NCBI GenBank assembly: GCA_003342895.1
Contig: PTFA01000011.1
Span: forward strand, 764,629-828,628
Origin: Casuarius casuarius
Lineage: Eukaryota > Chordata > Aves > Casuariiformes > Casuariidae
DNA: 64,000 bases
Reading direction: 5' to 3'
This document shows positions 13,159 through 25,649 of the stretch, one piece after another. Each line of letters opens with the position of its first letter. Positions within the stretch are counted from its first letter, which is position 1. Below the pieces are notes generated by a model. It was given only the letters and a program-made list of their open reading frames with translations, searched no databases and had not been told where the DNA came from. A program made the translations under genes and the position numbers.

Positions 13159-16150
13159 TTTTTTTTTTTTTTAATTCATAGTAAATTGCTTAAAAATGGG
13201 AGGAGGAGGAAACGAGAGCAGAAAGGGTGGATTTATAGACTCCTTGGGAGTTTCACTGCTGTCTTCAGTGGGACCAGGATTTCGTCTCACATAAGTGTTG
13301 AGCTTTTCTCTGACCTTCTTTTGAGGTTTTTGAAATTCCTCTTGAAGGCATGGATTCTCCCTCTAGGTCCCTCTTCACCATAAGCCGCTGAGGAGAGTAG
13401 GGAGCAGAATTATTTTGTTTGTTTTTAATGGCAACCTCACAATTTTATGAGCAAAAAAAGGTGCATGAATATCCCAGTTAGGTTGGTTTTTTTTTTCCTC
13501 CGATATTTCTCTGCGAAATATCCTCAGAATTAACTTTTTTTATGGAAAAATAATTTTAACCCAAATCAGACTTCTTTCTTAATATCTATACATGATCCAA
13601 GGAGTGGATCTTTTGTCTGTCTCTTGCACTGCCAACAGACTTGGTCAGCTCAGACGTGCCCTTTCAATTATTTTAGGTGATCTGCATAGTCTGCCTTATA
13701 ACACATTCCAATTCCTCCACAAAGGACAGCAAAAAAGTTAATACATCTTAGCGCAATTTGACTGGGACAGAATAAATAAAGTAACATCACAAAAGAGAGA
13801 GAGTAAATAATCGCTGCTTGTAAAGCATTTAGCAAATTATTTGGAGTCACTCTTTCACTTTTTGCTGTGGATTTCAGGTACTTGGTCTAGATTGAGCAGT
13901 AGCCATGGCTATGGGTTGGCCTCTATCGGGGCTTTAAAGCATTGTTTGGGTCGAACAGCTTCAAGTCTCCCAAAAACTTGCTGCAAGATTACGGTGGTCT
14001 GCTTTTGTACTAGTAAAATTTTTTGGATTGGATTTATATATCTAGTCGCATTGGTACAATTCTTAATCCAGATTTATTAGGCAGCTATCAGGACATGGTT
14101 AGAAAGACACTTAGTTTTATCCTGAAACTGTTTGCCTGCCAGATGCATTTTTCCTGTTGTGAAAAGAAGCATTGCTGTGTTTAAAGAGGTCGACACAGCT
14201 TTATTTGCACCACCTGTCCCACGCTTGCTGAAAGCAGACTAACAGTAGCCACCTGGGAAAGCCCAGTCGCTGCTCAGCCCAGGCCCTTCCAAGGACGAGA
14301 CCTGCCTTAAGTCCAGACATGAATCCAAAGCATGATTGGTTGCATTCAGAAGCCAGCAAGGACTGAGATACACCAGACACACATATATATGATACTTAGA
14401 TGCTTTCTGGGAGAAAAAAATAATCGGAGTCTAAGCTATCCCAAAGGCCGAACACAAGTCACTGCTGGGAAGTTGCTTGTAAAAATAAGAATAGGAAGTC
14501 ATGGCTGACTGGGACAAAGCCTTATTGAGAGAAACCAGTTCCTGGGACCAACAAAAATAGCCAGGAGACAAATGTCTAGGCAAACTTCAGGAACTTGGAA
14601 TATACTTTAATAGCTTGTGGATATGCACCTTCTGCTGCTCATCAATAATATTGGATGACTCACTACACACATTTACTTCCAGCCCTTTGTTCCTGGCTCT
14701 AACTTTTTTCCTAAACCATTCTGATATGCTCCCTTGTATGTTTGACTGTTTTTTTCTTGTGGCTTTATTCTTTAGATAGCTCCTGTCCGATTTGCTGTCT
14801 GCATTAATCCTCAGACACTAGCTACGCAATACAATGCAAAAGAAGGTGGCTAACTCTCCTTGAGCTTCATAATGAAACAACTTTTGACCTTCTTAGTATT
14901 TAACATCTGTCTTTTCCCAGGTTTTTTTTGTGTTCAAGTTATTTTCTTCTGGGGGAGAAGAAAGAAAGGAGGACCTTGGAAGTAAGACAAGGAAAAATCC
15001 AGTGTGTATCAAAGGATAAAACAAAATTTATACACATGCACACACATATATATAATTTGTAGAAGATAAAAAGAAAATTGGTCCTTGACTGAAAACTGTA
15101 TATTGCTTAAGTCACCAGAGCATCATCTAGTGATGCTAGAATATGAAAGCCCATACTAGTCAGTGGGGATTTAATCAAAAAATAATAATGTTGTTAATGG
15201 CTCTTGTGTTTCGCTGAATATGAAAACTAGGCAGGATTTCTGTGGATATGAGTGATACCTCATTAAGCTTTTGTATAACTTGCTTAAATCCACTAGTTTC
15301 TGTACAGTATATTTCAGTCTTTTTTGGCTACACATGGGTGTGAATTTCCGAGCTCTGTACTTGCAGAATAGTTACAATGGAATTATTAGCAACTCCTGTT
15401 TAGAAGTTACTACATAAAAGTACCAGAATTGCATAAAAATACCTGGAAATTTAAAAAAGCACCTGCCATTTGTGACTTCTGAGCTACAAAATAACACCAC
15501 TTCTAAAGCCATAAGTCCCAAAGAGATTATATTATGATATTAAGAAAGAGGGTTTGCCTAAAGGGGAAAAAAAAAACAAAACGAATCACACTGCAGCAGA
15601 TTAGATCAGAGGCAAATGCTGAAGAGGGTTCACATCATTATTCTTTCCTCTAAAAGAAGAGAAAATTGAAGGACAGCAGAACTGATCTTATTGAGAAGAA
15701 GATTGAAGTGAAAGACAAGGTTGGTTGTTCTCACTTCAGAAGGGTCTGAAAGCTGAAATTGCAAAATCAATTTACTATCGTTACTGTAACAATTAAATTG
15801 ACGTGATGAAAAGATGGAGGAGGAGGAGGATGGATCAGATAATCCACCCCCACAGAATATCTGCGTGTGCAGGTGGCAAGTGTTGGAGCTGCCAAGGGTA
15901 GAGCTGCCACTACTGTCTTTACTCTAACTTGACAGACAGCTGCCTCCTCCCCTTTCTCTGTTTCCTCCCCAAGTCCATAATAATAAAGAACCATACTGTA
16001 TTCTCTAAACATGTACATACAGCTCTGCAAAATTTACTCCTGGGGCAATTCTTTTTTTTTTTTAACCCCCAAGTTCTGTTTCTTGGGTGTCCCTCAAATC
16101 TTAGTATTTTCCCTGGTTTAGTCTGCCATACCGCTTGTGTTTATACAATA
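13159..16150. other. Non-coding sequence with T runs
   Basis: There is no gene signal. T runs lie at 13159-13172, 13487-13496 and 16052-16063, and an A10 run at 15567-15576. A GGA-rich stretch near 15815-15830 is followed by unremarkable sequence. The minus-strand open frame at 13668-13850 is short and unrecognised. Confidence 0.55.
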
Positions 16151-16204
16151 TAATAAGACATCTGCTGCCCACCAGAACTCATCTGTGACTCAGTGGAGCT
16201 CTGC

Positions 16205-16480
16205 AGTTGACTGCTATCCTATTTATATTAATTGAACATGCTGTATTCTGCATACGCCAGTGATTACCCTCATTTATTTCATCTCCTAAAGACCCAAGGA
16301 TTTCTGCTGCTCGCCCTTACAGCATTGTTTTACTCATTTGGCTCCAATTAGCCTCAGCTAATGAAAATACATTATACTGAACCTCTTGTTACCCATTGCT
16401 GTTTCTAATGACATAATTTGTGAGTTTTGACAGTTTTCAAGTAAAGACATTAGGAATCATGTTACAGTTTCTTCACTGGG
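16205..16480. promoter_or_regulatory. Candidate conserved non-coding element A
   Basis: This AT-rich block of about 275 bases has almost no CpG and no simple repeat. It holds several homeodomain-type cores, including TAATTGA at 16229-16235, CAATTA at 16345-16350 and GCTAATG just after. Dense, non-repetitive TAAT/ATTA words in a gene desert are typical of vertebrate developmental enhancers. Conservation cannot be seen from one sequence, so the call is an inference from composition. Confidence 0.3.
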
Positions 16481-16744
16481 GTGGAGAAATATTAATTGCA
16501 GGCATCTGGGCTCTTTCCTTTAAAGAAGACTGGTGATTTTTACTTAACTAATAAACGTTGACATAATCAGGGAGCTATCAGCACCATATGTTGGCCTTTT
16601 GTGAGATGCAGATCTTATCCCTGCCCAGTTGGGTAAGGAAATGCTTCAGTGTTAGCACTATGTCTTGGTATATTTTTAAAGCATCACTCAGCACAGGCAT
16701 ATTGCTGTGAGAAAGAGATTAAACCTATTTTTAAAAAACAGGTG

Positions 16745-16870
16745 GGCTTTTTCCCCAGCCATTCAGGTGAGGTTATCATTAATGATAAGCAGATGCCGAA
16801 AGCTGCATTTGTAATTCTGCTTATCTAGCATGGTATTTGCAGCCCCCCTCTTTATTAGCTGAGCTCTGCT
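16745..16870. promoter_or_regulatory. Candidate enhancer with GATA palindrome
   Basis: The segment contains the perfect 16-base palindrome TTATCATTAATGATAA (16773-16788). It carries two inverted GATA words around an ATTAAT core. An E-box CAGATG follows at 16790-16795, and a further GATA-type site, AGATAAG on the minus strand, sits at 16820-16826. Three GATA words plus an E-box in about 55 bases resemble composite sites bound by GATA and bHLH factors. A G9 run follows at 16885-16893. Function is inferred from motifs only. Confidence 0.35.
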
Positions 16871-17156
16871 CTGGGGAGTTTTGCGGGGGGGGGTGGTAGG
16901 AGGAAGCCAGATTGAGCAGTTGGCTGTCTGCTTATTGAGGGTGTGTGTTTCTCTCTTCTCCTTTGCTTCCCCATTCAGAGACGTCACGTGCAAATGTGGG
17001 GCTCTAAGGACGTTCTTGCAGTTAATGAGTTTTGAGGGTCAAATCTGAAGGAGAGGCATGCTTTCTCTCTTTGTGAAGGAATTAATGTGACTCTTTCACC
17101 CAACCATGCCAAGGAATTGCCTAAAAAAGGGTATTGGTTAATTCAGTAAAATATCT

Positions 17157-17204
17157 CAAGATTAAAGAATAAATAAATTTCAAGATTAAAGAATAAATGA
17201 ATTT
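17157..17204. repeat. 24-bp direct tandem duplication
   Basis: Two adjacent 24-base units, 17157-17180 and 17181-17204, each begin CAAGATTAAAGAATAAAT and differ at one base (A to G). It is a local slippage or unequal-exchange duplication in AT-rich DNA. The near-identity suggests it is young compared with the surrounding decayed repeats. Confidence 0.93.
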
Positions 17205-20181
17205 CATAGATTTAATGTATACTGCCAAAAGGCAACAGGCAATATACTTCATTGTACCTAGTGCAGTCTAGGTTTCAGCACAGTATGCTTCAGTCCAAGT
17301 ATGCTTTAGATCATGCACGTCCTCCTGCCTAGCTCCTTTGTTACCTGTCAACTAACTTCATCTGAGATGGGAAAGTCTCACATGTTTTCTCTGGACTCTC
17401 TTGATTTTTCTGAAAATACTTTATGGCTCTGCTCTTGAGAGAAAGTGCGAATGACCTAAGAGGAACTGGGAGGACAGGGCTGCCATGCCTCAGGGATGTT
17501 TTTCCACTGTCAGTCTTGAAAGCGTGTAGAAAAGGAGGTTGTTTAGGGCATAAGTAGCTGTTAAAAAGGACGGGTGGACTTAGGTGGGGGATGTATAGGG
17601 AGGAATTATAAACTGTGGTGAGACTTGAGTCACTGCATGGTAGTGTTACACACAGACTTCTTTGTTTAAGGTAATAGTTGGCTGCCTGACAAGGACTGGG
17701 TGGATCAGCTCTTCTCCATTAACCACTTCACTTTCTTCAGCATCAGTGCTGCTCCAAGCAGGGTGTCCACTGCCACCAAGCAGCATCAGTTTCCCCCAAA
17801 CTGAGGTGTTCTGTTTCTCCCCTTAACGTCGTCAGTTAGCTGCCCCTCGTTGCTCCAAGGTGTCGGCACCTGTGCTGGGTGACTGGTCTGCTGGGGCCAG
17901 GCCTCCTCCGGCTGTGTTTGCAGCTGCTGGGAAAACAGTCTGGCCACTGCAGCAGCACCCAGTCCTTCCCTGAGGATTGCATAGCTTCGTGGGGATGTGA
18001 CAAGGGCAAGTGGCATGACTGTAATATGCACCCAGGGTCGTGAAAGGGACTAGTTACTGTTTTTTGTTTCAGATTTTTGTGTCTTCTTGCTGAATTTATT
18101 GGAATAGGTTTTATGGGACAGAGAGAAACTTAATGGTCTACTCTTGACTCCCTTTAAATTCCTGTGGGTGCTCGAAGGAAGTGACGTGTTGCTTCTATGT
18201 ACAAAATCCCATCAGCAAAAACCAAGAATTGTTTAGCAAGCTGTGCTCTTTATGCCCTCCAAAAGCGTGTGAAAAGACTTGTTTATCTGATATTTTCATT
18301 AGTAGTCTTTATTTCTTGCCTGAAGGCAATGTCATGGCTGACATGTCAGGAAGACCAGTCACAGAGCTGGCTGTGAAACATTTTGGTGAAAGCTTTTTTT
18401 TTTTTTTTAAGTAGCTAGTCCTATTTTTATGTTAACCACTGGCACTTGTCCCCCTCCTCTCTCCACAGGAAATGTGGGGAAATACAAGCCAATAGTGTCC
18501 CTGGAGGTAACAAAATAGCAACATTTCTTAGAGGCTGGGAAGTCTGGATAGAGACCAGTCAAGCTGTAATCCTTTATGTGTAGCATGTGTCTCCTTTTCA
18601 AAAGGAACTTCCAAAGAGAATTACATGATGTAAAAATGTAACTTTTTCTTAAATATGCTTTCAGGAGCAAGAAGCCTAAACAGAAGCTTCAGAAAATTCA
18701 AGCAATGCCATTCAGCACTAAAATATTGAGCACAAAAACAAAATTCTTATGTTTTTATTAGATTGTAGTCATTTTCTTTACTGTCCTACAAATTTATGTG
18801 GTTTGTTATATGATTTGTGTTTTGTTAATATCGAGCTAATACACACTCAGTGAAGACTTTGACTTGTAATTTGCACAGCCCTTTAACTACTGCCTCAGGT
18901 AACCATGATTTACTTCTTTCCCTGGGGTGGGTTATATTAAAAAGGCTGCTAAGCTGCTACGAATAATTTTACTTCAGCCCTAGCAATTGCCCCTACCTCC
19001 AGCTGAAGCTGATGAGTGTGATGGAGACCAGCTGCCTGGCTAAATAGCCTGCCTGTGCACCCAGCCTCTGCCAGCACGTATGGAGCAGTATCTGCTCCAG
19101 GTGCCCCAGCATGTGGTGGTATGTAGCGGTCTTTGCTGAAATTGTGCTGCTGTGAAAATCCCTCTTGATTGTTTTTGTTATTTAAGTGGATACTTGAGGA
19201 AAATGCTCATGCTGTGTGCTGCTGTCTGTGTTTCAGTCCCTGAGCAGCTTTGGGATTGCTTACTGTAATGGGTGAGCTGGTGTTTTCCTTGGGGTTGAAG
19301 GAGGGAGCGAAGCTGCTTGTCCATCCTTGGTTGGGTCTGAGTGGTGAGACTGGCAGTTTGCTGAGGGCTGCTAGTGAACTTTGTTGCCTCTCATAGTTGG
19401 TGTCCTCTGGCTCAGATGGGCTGATATCTCTTCATGTAGCTGAGTCTAAGAGCAATGAGGTGGTGGGGCTGCGGGCTGGCTCTCCTCTAGGAGCCCTGGG
19501 GTCACCCACCAGGGGCACCTTTGCCTTTCTGGCCCTTCCAGTGGGTTTGCAGGGTGGTAACCAACCACCTGAGCAAGGAGGAGGAGTGTGGGGCTCAGGC
19601 CGTGTTGGAGGTGGCAGGATGTGCTGAGGGAGCCAGGAGCCAGCACCACTTATCCTCCTTCGCTGGTAGTGCAGTCCTGTGCATGCAGAGGGAGTGCTTC
19701 TGCTTGAAAAATGGCTTTTCAGGCAAGAAATGTCACTTGAGACAGAAAGTATGTTCTTCTACAGTATGCAACTGCTCTCCTCTATTAGGATATGACATTG
19801 ATGTTATCCTACAAACACAGTTTGGGATTTCTGGAGCGCCATGACCCAGTTTTCTCCTGATTTACCCCCCCCAACCTTTTAAAACAGGGAGGCAGGATGC
19901 TGGAGTACAACAGGAGAACAAAAATTATTGGGCAGTCCTCAGCTAACATATACCATACCCTTAAATAAATGTAGCCTGGCATGGAGCTGAAGCCAAGTAG
20001 GTAGGAGATTAACAGGCTGTAAGAGGACAGGCTTATTGATTGCGTAATGAATAGTGTTGTGTTAATCTTGCTGAGGCAGTATCTCCAGACTCTTGTTATT
20101 TGGCTTGAGGGCTGACTTGTGCATGTAAATTCATATTTTGGTGAATTGTTCTGGTGATGTTTTAAAGCAGTGGCTAAATTA
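17205..20181. other. Non-coding sequence, one GC-rich patch
   Basis: No gene is supported. T15 lies at 18394-18408. The part from 19397 to 19650 is GC-rich and has open frames on both strands, but the translations are glycine- and proline-rich, have no recognisable domain and are probably compositional. A CTCF-like core word (CCACCAGGGG) sits at 19506-19515. C8 lies near 19866. Confidence 0.5.
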
Positions 20182-20319
20182 TTACAGCGAGGTTAAATCC
20201 AAACTGGCTGTACTGCTTTGCCAAGAAGTGGATTTGCCTTCCCAGATCCCACCACCTCTGTGTGTTTTTGAGGACAACAGGAGATTGGTCTGAGGATATT
20301 TTACTAGTCTTTTGGACAA

Positions 20320-20650
20320 TGGTAGAGCACGGCAAACAATTATATTATTTCTGAATTTGATGGCTGCAAAAACAAGTTTAAAGTTAATGCAGCACTTAGC
20401 CAGCTGTGGAAACTGTAGCTGATATGTACCCAAGAGCCTACATTTTGGTGACTGTGGGTCTGTGCAACCTGATGTCTGTGCGATGTACCACGTAACAGTT
20501 GGTAATTCTGAATATGAATCTAAGATTGTCTCTTTCCTCCACTTTATTAATGATGATGGCAAAATCCTTTCCAAATTAATTAGCCAAGAGGTGATTTGGT
20601 ATAACTGGAGGGAAATAAAGGAATGTAGTGGAGTGCATCTGCTTACTCTA
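20320..20650. promoter_or_regulatory. Candidate conserved non-coding element B
   Basis: About 330 bases of unique, AT-rich sequence with hardly any CpG and many homeodomain-like words (AATTATATTATT, TTTATTAATGATG, AAATTAATTAG). A 130-codon minus-strand frame crosses the block (20182-20574) but looks like a chance frame. The call rests on composition and lack of repeats. Cross-species alignment would decide. Confidence 0.28.
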
Positions 20651-20772
20651 GGCCAAAATACGGCCTAAAGGACTTTATTTCAATGGGGATTGAATAATGT
20701 CATCAAGAAGTTTCAGTGTAAATGTCCTAGGGTCACCTTCTTGATTAGATGTTGCATTTCCATTCCCCCAAC

Positions 20773-20818
20773 TTTTTTTTTTTTTTTTTTTCTTCTTTCT
20801 TCTTTTTCCCTCCTTTCA
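20773..20818. repeat. Poly-T (T19) plus pyrimidine tract
   Basis: T19 at 20773-20791 continues into a C/T-only stretch, CTTCTTTCTTCTTTTT, to about 20818. This could be a homopolymer that has expanded, or the reversed A-tail of a lost retroposon. Confidence 0.93.
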
Positions 20819-20984
20819 ATCGAGGGTTACTCTGTCTGAGTACACTTTGTATCCCTCAGTGTAGGGAGAAAAAGTTCTGAAGAGTTTATTTTTCAGGGGT
20901 TTAGTGTCACTGTTCTGACTGGATTGATAATCTTAATGGGATATGTTTGGAATGGTTCCAAATCCTAATTTTGGAAATTGGATT

Positions 20985-21135
20985 GTTTTAGTGATTAAAC
21001 AAAGTAACTGAGGGCATCACCCTATTAAATAAGATATTTCATGCATGTGATTAATTGTAATCTCAATATAAATCCTTTTGATTTAGAGATTAATGTTGAT
21101 TCTTTGCTTTGAATTTACTGTCCATTTGTTTTGTT
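20985..21135. promoter_or_regulatory. Candidate conserved non-coding element C
   Basis: A 150-base AT-rich segment without CpG. It contains GTGATTAATTG, AGAGATTAATG, a SOX/TCF-like CTTTGCTTTGAA word and GTTAATTAAAATTAAAG at its right end. The motif mix suits a homeodomain- and SOX-bound element. It is inferred only from words and lies between candidate elements B and D. Confidence 0.25.
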
Positions 21136-21879
21136 AATTAAAATTAAAGGTAGAAGACAGATAGCTGAGGAACTTCTTCAGGATGTTGATGTTCACTTTG
21201 TTAAATAGAACATTTTTCATTAGGAGGCTCAGAACTAATAGGCTTGGTATAACTATATTAACCCTCAGACAATAGAGGATAGATTGTAAAGGTTTTCTGT
21301 TGCTGGCTAAGCTTGTCATGCATTAGATCACTTAAAAAATATTGGTAGCTGATCTTCTGGCTTGAATGCAGTCTTTTTTTAAAATTAAAAGGTAGCGTTT
21401 GAAAAATAGGCTCTCCATTTTAGAGAAGGAACTTCTCTATCACGCTGTTTGGAGAGAACATATTTCAAACTATATAGTTTTCTCAAGTCAAAATATTGTA
21501 CAGGGATAGAGGGAATGTCTCCCTTCCCCAACACTATTTTCTTTGATATGGGGCATCTACACCTGGTCTTGTTACAAATGGATCCAAGTTTTGTACATGC
21601 TCATCTCTTCATTACTCAGCTGTTAACCTATATCCTTTAGAGTGTGTTAATGAACTCTGTGTGTTATCTGCAAGCTTGAGTATGAAAGCCAGAATAGTGC
21701 AAGGATAATAATAATGTAACACATGTGCTTCTACTCTAAATTAGGTGAACTGTTGCCTTGGCCTACGTGTAATACTTCATGACACGCAAATCGTAGAAAG
21801 AATTTGTCTTGCTCAAGAGGAGGAAATAGAGAACAGGCAAGTTTACTTTATAAACTTTTTAGTGTAAGGAATGTGTGTT

Positions 21880-22080
21880 CTTTTCATTAAGATGCATATT
21901 ACTGATAAAGGTGCAAAGCTGCTTTGTATTAATGAGGTGTGTCATGACACAACATGATGCTCTTAATTCATCTTAATAAGAATGCAAATTATTGTGACAG
22001 TAAAACATTATCGAGAATCATTTGAGATCAAATAATGACAAGTAATTCCCATACGTTAGTGCTCTCATGCCTAATTGTGG
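21880..22080. promoter_or_regulatory. Candidate conserved non-coding element D
   Basis: This is a 200-base unique block with almost no CpG. It contains the perfect 14-base palindrome TGTGTCATGACACA (21938-21951), plus ATTAATGAGG, CTTAATTCATCTTAATAAG and ATGCAAATT, an octamer-like word on the + strand. The mixture of POU, homeodomain and bZIP-like words without repeats is enhancer-like. There is no transcript or coding signal. Confidence 0.32.
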
Positions 22081-25000
22081 CTTACAGGCATAACATCACA
22101 TTCTTTATCTCCAGAAGATCATGAGTTAGATTCATAAATACAAAGTTGGAGGCAGCTTGAACAGATCCAGCCCAACAGGGCACAGTCAAGTATACTGAAG
22201 TCATCATTGATGGGTGTCTGATTGACCTCATTCTTAGGATCCTTTCATTTTTATGGTGTTCCTTTCTTAATGTCTTGTCTGCATTTTCCTTTGTTGCAAA
22301 AGGAGGCTTACTTACCGTTGAACGTGTGAACCATGTACATTGAAAAATCTGTTTCACATGATGCAACTCTTAGGATTTGTCTGTTCTGTTGTGTTCAAAA
22401 ATGGCGTAGTATTAAGTTTTTCACAAACATCTGTAAACTAATAATCTGCAATGCAGTGTAGTAGAGGTGCTTGGAAATCACCTGACTGATGTCTACAGCC
22501 CCTCACATTGTGCCCAAATCCTTCGGTGTGCCTTCTACTGCTATAGAGATGATGCCTGTGAGACATCCTCTCCCTACTTAACTGCTAGTGACCAGACAAT
22601 AGCAATCCATTTTGCAATTGTACGTTTTGGAGTTGGAGCCTGTGGGCTACAGCATGATATGCTGTGACCCCGGGTCTGCACTGTCGGGAACCCTGAAGAA
22701 GCTCTGGGTCTCATTGCCCAGGGATGAGGAACAAGCAGTCACAAAATAAGAGATAGCTACTGCTTATTTGGTATGTGCTGCTTGTGTGCTGTGGTTTTCT
22801 TAGAAGCCCTCTAGAAGTGAGGCAGAGCCTGCTGGTGGGGGCAAGGAGGAATGGGGTTTTCCCTGGCGGGCACTGCAGTGTCCCAAGGGAAGGAGGGGAG
22901 GTCTGAGGTGCTTCAGAGTCTCAGCACAGAGCAGAGACTGAGATGTTGGGGGGGAGCAGGTATTCAGGTCTCAGGTGAAATGGAAAAGCCTTCACAGGGA
23001 TCAGAGGTGGCAGGTCAGAGCTTGTTAGAACTCGGGGAATCTGGGGTTAGAAGCAAGGATGTGTTGAGTGGTGGGAGAAAGATGCTGTTGAAGCCTCTTT
23101 GTTCCTGTTGTGTCAGACTTGGTCACTTTGAACTTTCCCTACTTGATATGTTAAGGACTCCAGTCTTTATTCTTATAAAACATGGCTTTTTGATTTTTTT
23201 TTTTTAAGTTGGTTGTCTTTGGTTAAGTTTATTTAAGGGAATGGGTCTTGGTAGATCCACTGGCTGATTTGGGCTCCTGTCACAAGGACGAGAATGATAC
23301 CATTGCTGCGGGAGGGTATAAGTTCAGATATATGATGATTAGATTGATCCGGAGAAAATGGAGCCAGTGTCTCTTTTGAAACAGCTTTCTTTGCCACATG
23401 TCCATCTGTTGATGCCATGTGCACCTGTGATCAGTGGATAACAGTGTCCTGGGTGGGAAAAGCCCAATTTTGTTGCCCACAGCACAAGGATAAAAGAAAA
23501 ATACAAGGAAATAATCTTGTTCTCAGCCAGTATTTACCTGCAGTGCAGGAATTTGAAACAGGTTAAAGGTGCAGACAGGAATATCTGGTCTCTACTGTGC
23601 AGGAAGGACTTTAGCTAGTACCTGTGTTGTGTTGCATTCAGATATACTATAAATGATGAGAATTGCTACTAAATAGCAGTAGTGTAGACATGTGAGAGAG
23701 GAGAAGGTTGGTTTTTGGTTTCACTTCTTTATTTCCTTCCCTAGACTCTGTCTGGGGTCCCACCGGCTGTCTTTTATATCAGGCACGTAGCAGTTCTACC
23801 CCCCTCCTTGCTCACAGCGATCAGAGAGGTCCCAGCTACATCAGCCCATTTCTGTGAGGATTTTTGACTGATTCTGGCCCCAGTTCTGTTCCTCTCTGGC
23901 CATTTGTTCAGGCAAGCTTCTTCTCTTGCCATGTGCTCAAAATGCTAGCTCTTAGAGATTGGATCAGTTGGGGGGGAAAAAACTGCCTCTGTGAGAATTT
24001 CAAATTTTTTGAGGATTACTTGCTGTCCTCTGCTCATGTTTCATGGATGACTTCTGTACTGCCCAGTAAGGCAGTGTCCTGCCTTGCCTGCAAATGGTGA
24101 ACTCATAATGTCTTGCCCTCATTGCTATCCCTAGAACAAGTGTAGATTAAAACAGTAAAATACTTAGATGGTTCCGTGTCCAAGTACTATAAAAGGATAC
24201 CATTTTTTGTTTCTTTGCTTTCCTGATAAAAAGAGAACACTTGGGCAAGTAAGCACATTTTGGTTTGGATGCACTTAAAAATTAATGTAGAAAGTAAGGC
24301 AAGTAGTATAGTGTGAGATTAACTCCCAAGCATCTAGCAGTTGCCACAGAAGTGCTTTTATTTAACAGCAAGCTGCTTCTATGTATTTTCTGGGGTGTAG
24401 TTTGGAATCTAAGACATCAGGAGTGCTCTACTTTAGCTGATAACTTTAGGGGGCATGTGTGCTGGTGTGTCAGAAGGAGCATGCTTTTTGATGCGTCCCA
24501 GTAGTCCCTGCTTACTGGACTTCAATTCTCATCTCAGAGTGATTTCAGTAGTTGAACTGGACTCCTGTCAGGTAGGTGAAGCTAAACAGGGATATGCCCT
24601 CTTGGAGCACACTTCACGGGCTTCACCTGGTGGTGGGCATGCTGCCTGCTGGCCCTGCTAGAGCTCGTTGGAAATAAACCCTCTGAAAAGTGTAGCGTGG
24701 CCTCTGGGTGTGCGAAGCTACTGCTTGTGACCATTATAACCACAAATCTGCTGCCCTGCTCTCTGTCAGGATATCGTGGTATAAAGGCAACAGATGGTGA
24801 ATAACTTTCCAAGGCCTCTCAGTACTGTGAAGGGAATATGTCAAGGTTATATCAAAGTACTAGGGGGAAAATTGCTGTGGGGCAGAAGGAGAATGTTTCT
24901 TCATTAGTTTTTGAGAGATGCAACATCTAAACCAGTGCAGCACTAAAAGACTGAAGCATCCTTAACCTCCTAATGTCTGGCATACCTGAAGGGGATGAGA

Positions 25001-25640
25001 ACAGATGCATGTGAGACTGTTTGGAGGGCTGTTCGGCATAGCCACTTCTTAAGAAGCAGACAAGTTTTTGTTTAAGGTCGCAATGTCAATAACCCTTAAA
25101 GTTTTAGCATGCAGCACTCTTTCAAGGCCTAAGAAATGACAAGATGAATGCTGAAGTAAATGTAGATAGCTGCTTTCTTTTCCAGTGAAGTCTGAGTCTG
25201 CATACAATGAAGTGCCCTAGTACTTCCTAGCAGCATAACCCATCGAATTAATGGGGAACTGCGTGGGCTGTGTGTCTGCAGGTGCCCACCCGCAGCATCT
25301 CCAGACCTCAGGAAAGAGTGTTAAGGACAGCAGGCTTCTCTAAGCCCCAGTTTTGAACTTGGAAACTTGGGCTGAAACCTTTGCCTCTAGCCCTGTTGTC
25401 GAAGAGGGCTAATTGGGTGGGAAGCTTGTGGCAATAGGGGCCTGGGGGCACCAAGGGCCCCTGTGCGTGCAGGAGGACGCTGAGCAGCCTGCCTACTTGT
25501 GGGCTGCATTCACACAGTCACGCTGCGTACTGCTGCTTCGTTCTCTTCAATAACAGCACATGCGCTTTTACCCTTGTATGATTTGTTATGCTGTGAATTG
25601 GTTTTATTTGCACCTTTCTAGGTGAAAAAGAATGTGACAC
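22081..25640. other. Non-coding sequence, locally GC-richer
   Basis: No gene is supported. T12 lies at 23194-23205. The stretches 22680-23060 and 25260-25520 are GC-richer with short frames lacking any recognisable domain. A small GC-rich inverted repeat has AGGGGCC arms at 25436-25442 and 25456-25462. Confidence 0.5.
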
Positions 25641-25649
25641 ATTTTATCA

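Noticed and set aside
20182..20574. 130-codon minus-strand frame
   Set aside because: It overlaps an AT-rich non-coding block. The translation has no domain, and the block's character is better explained as regulatory sequence.
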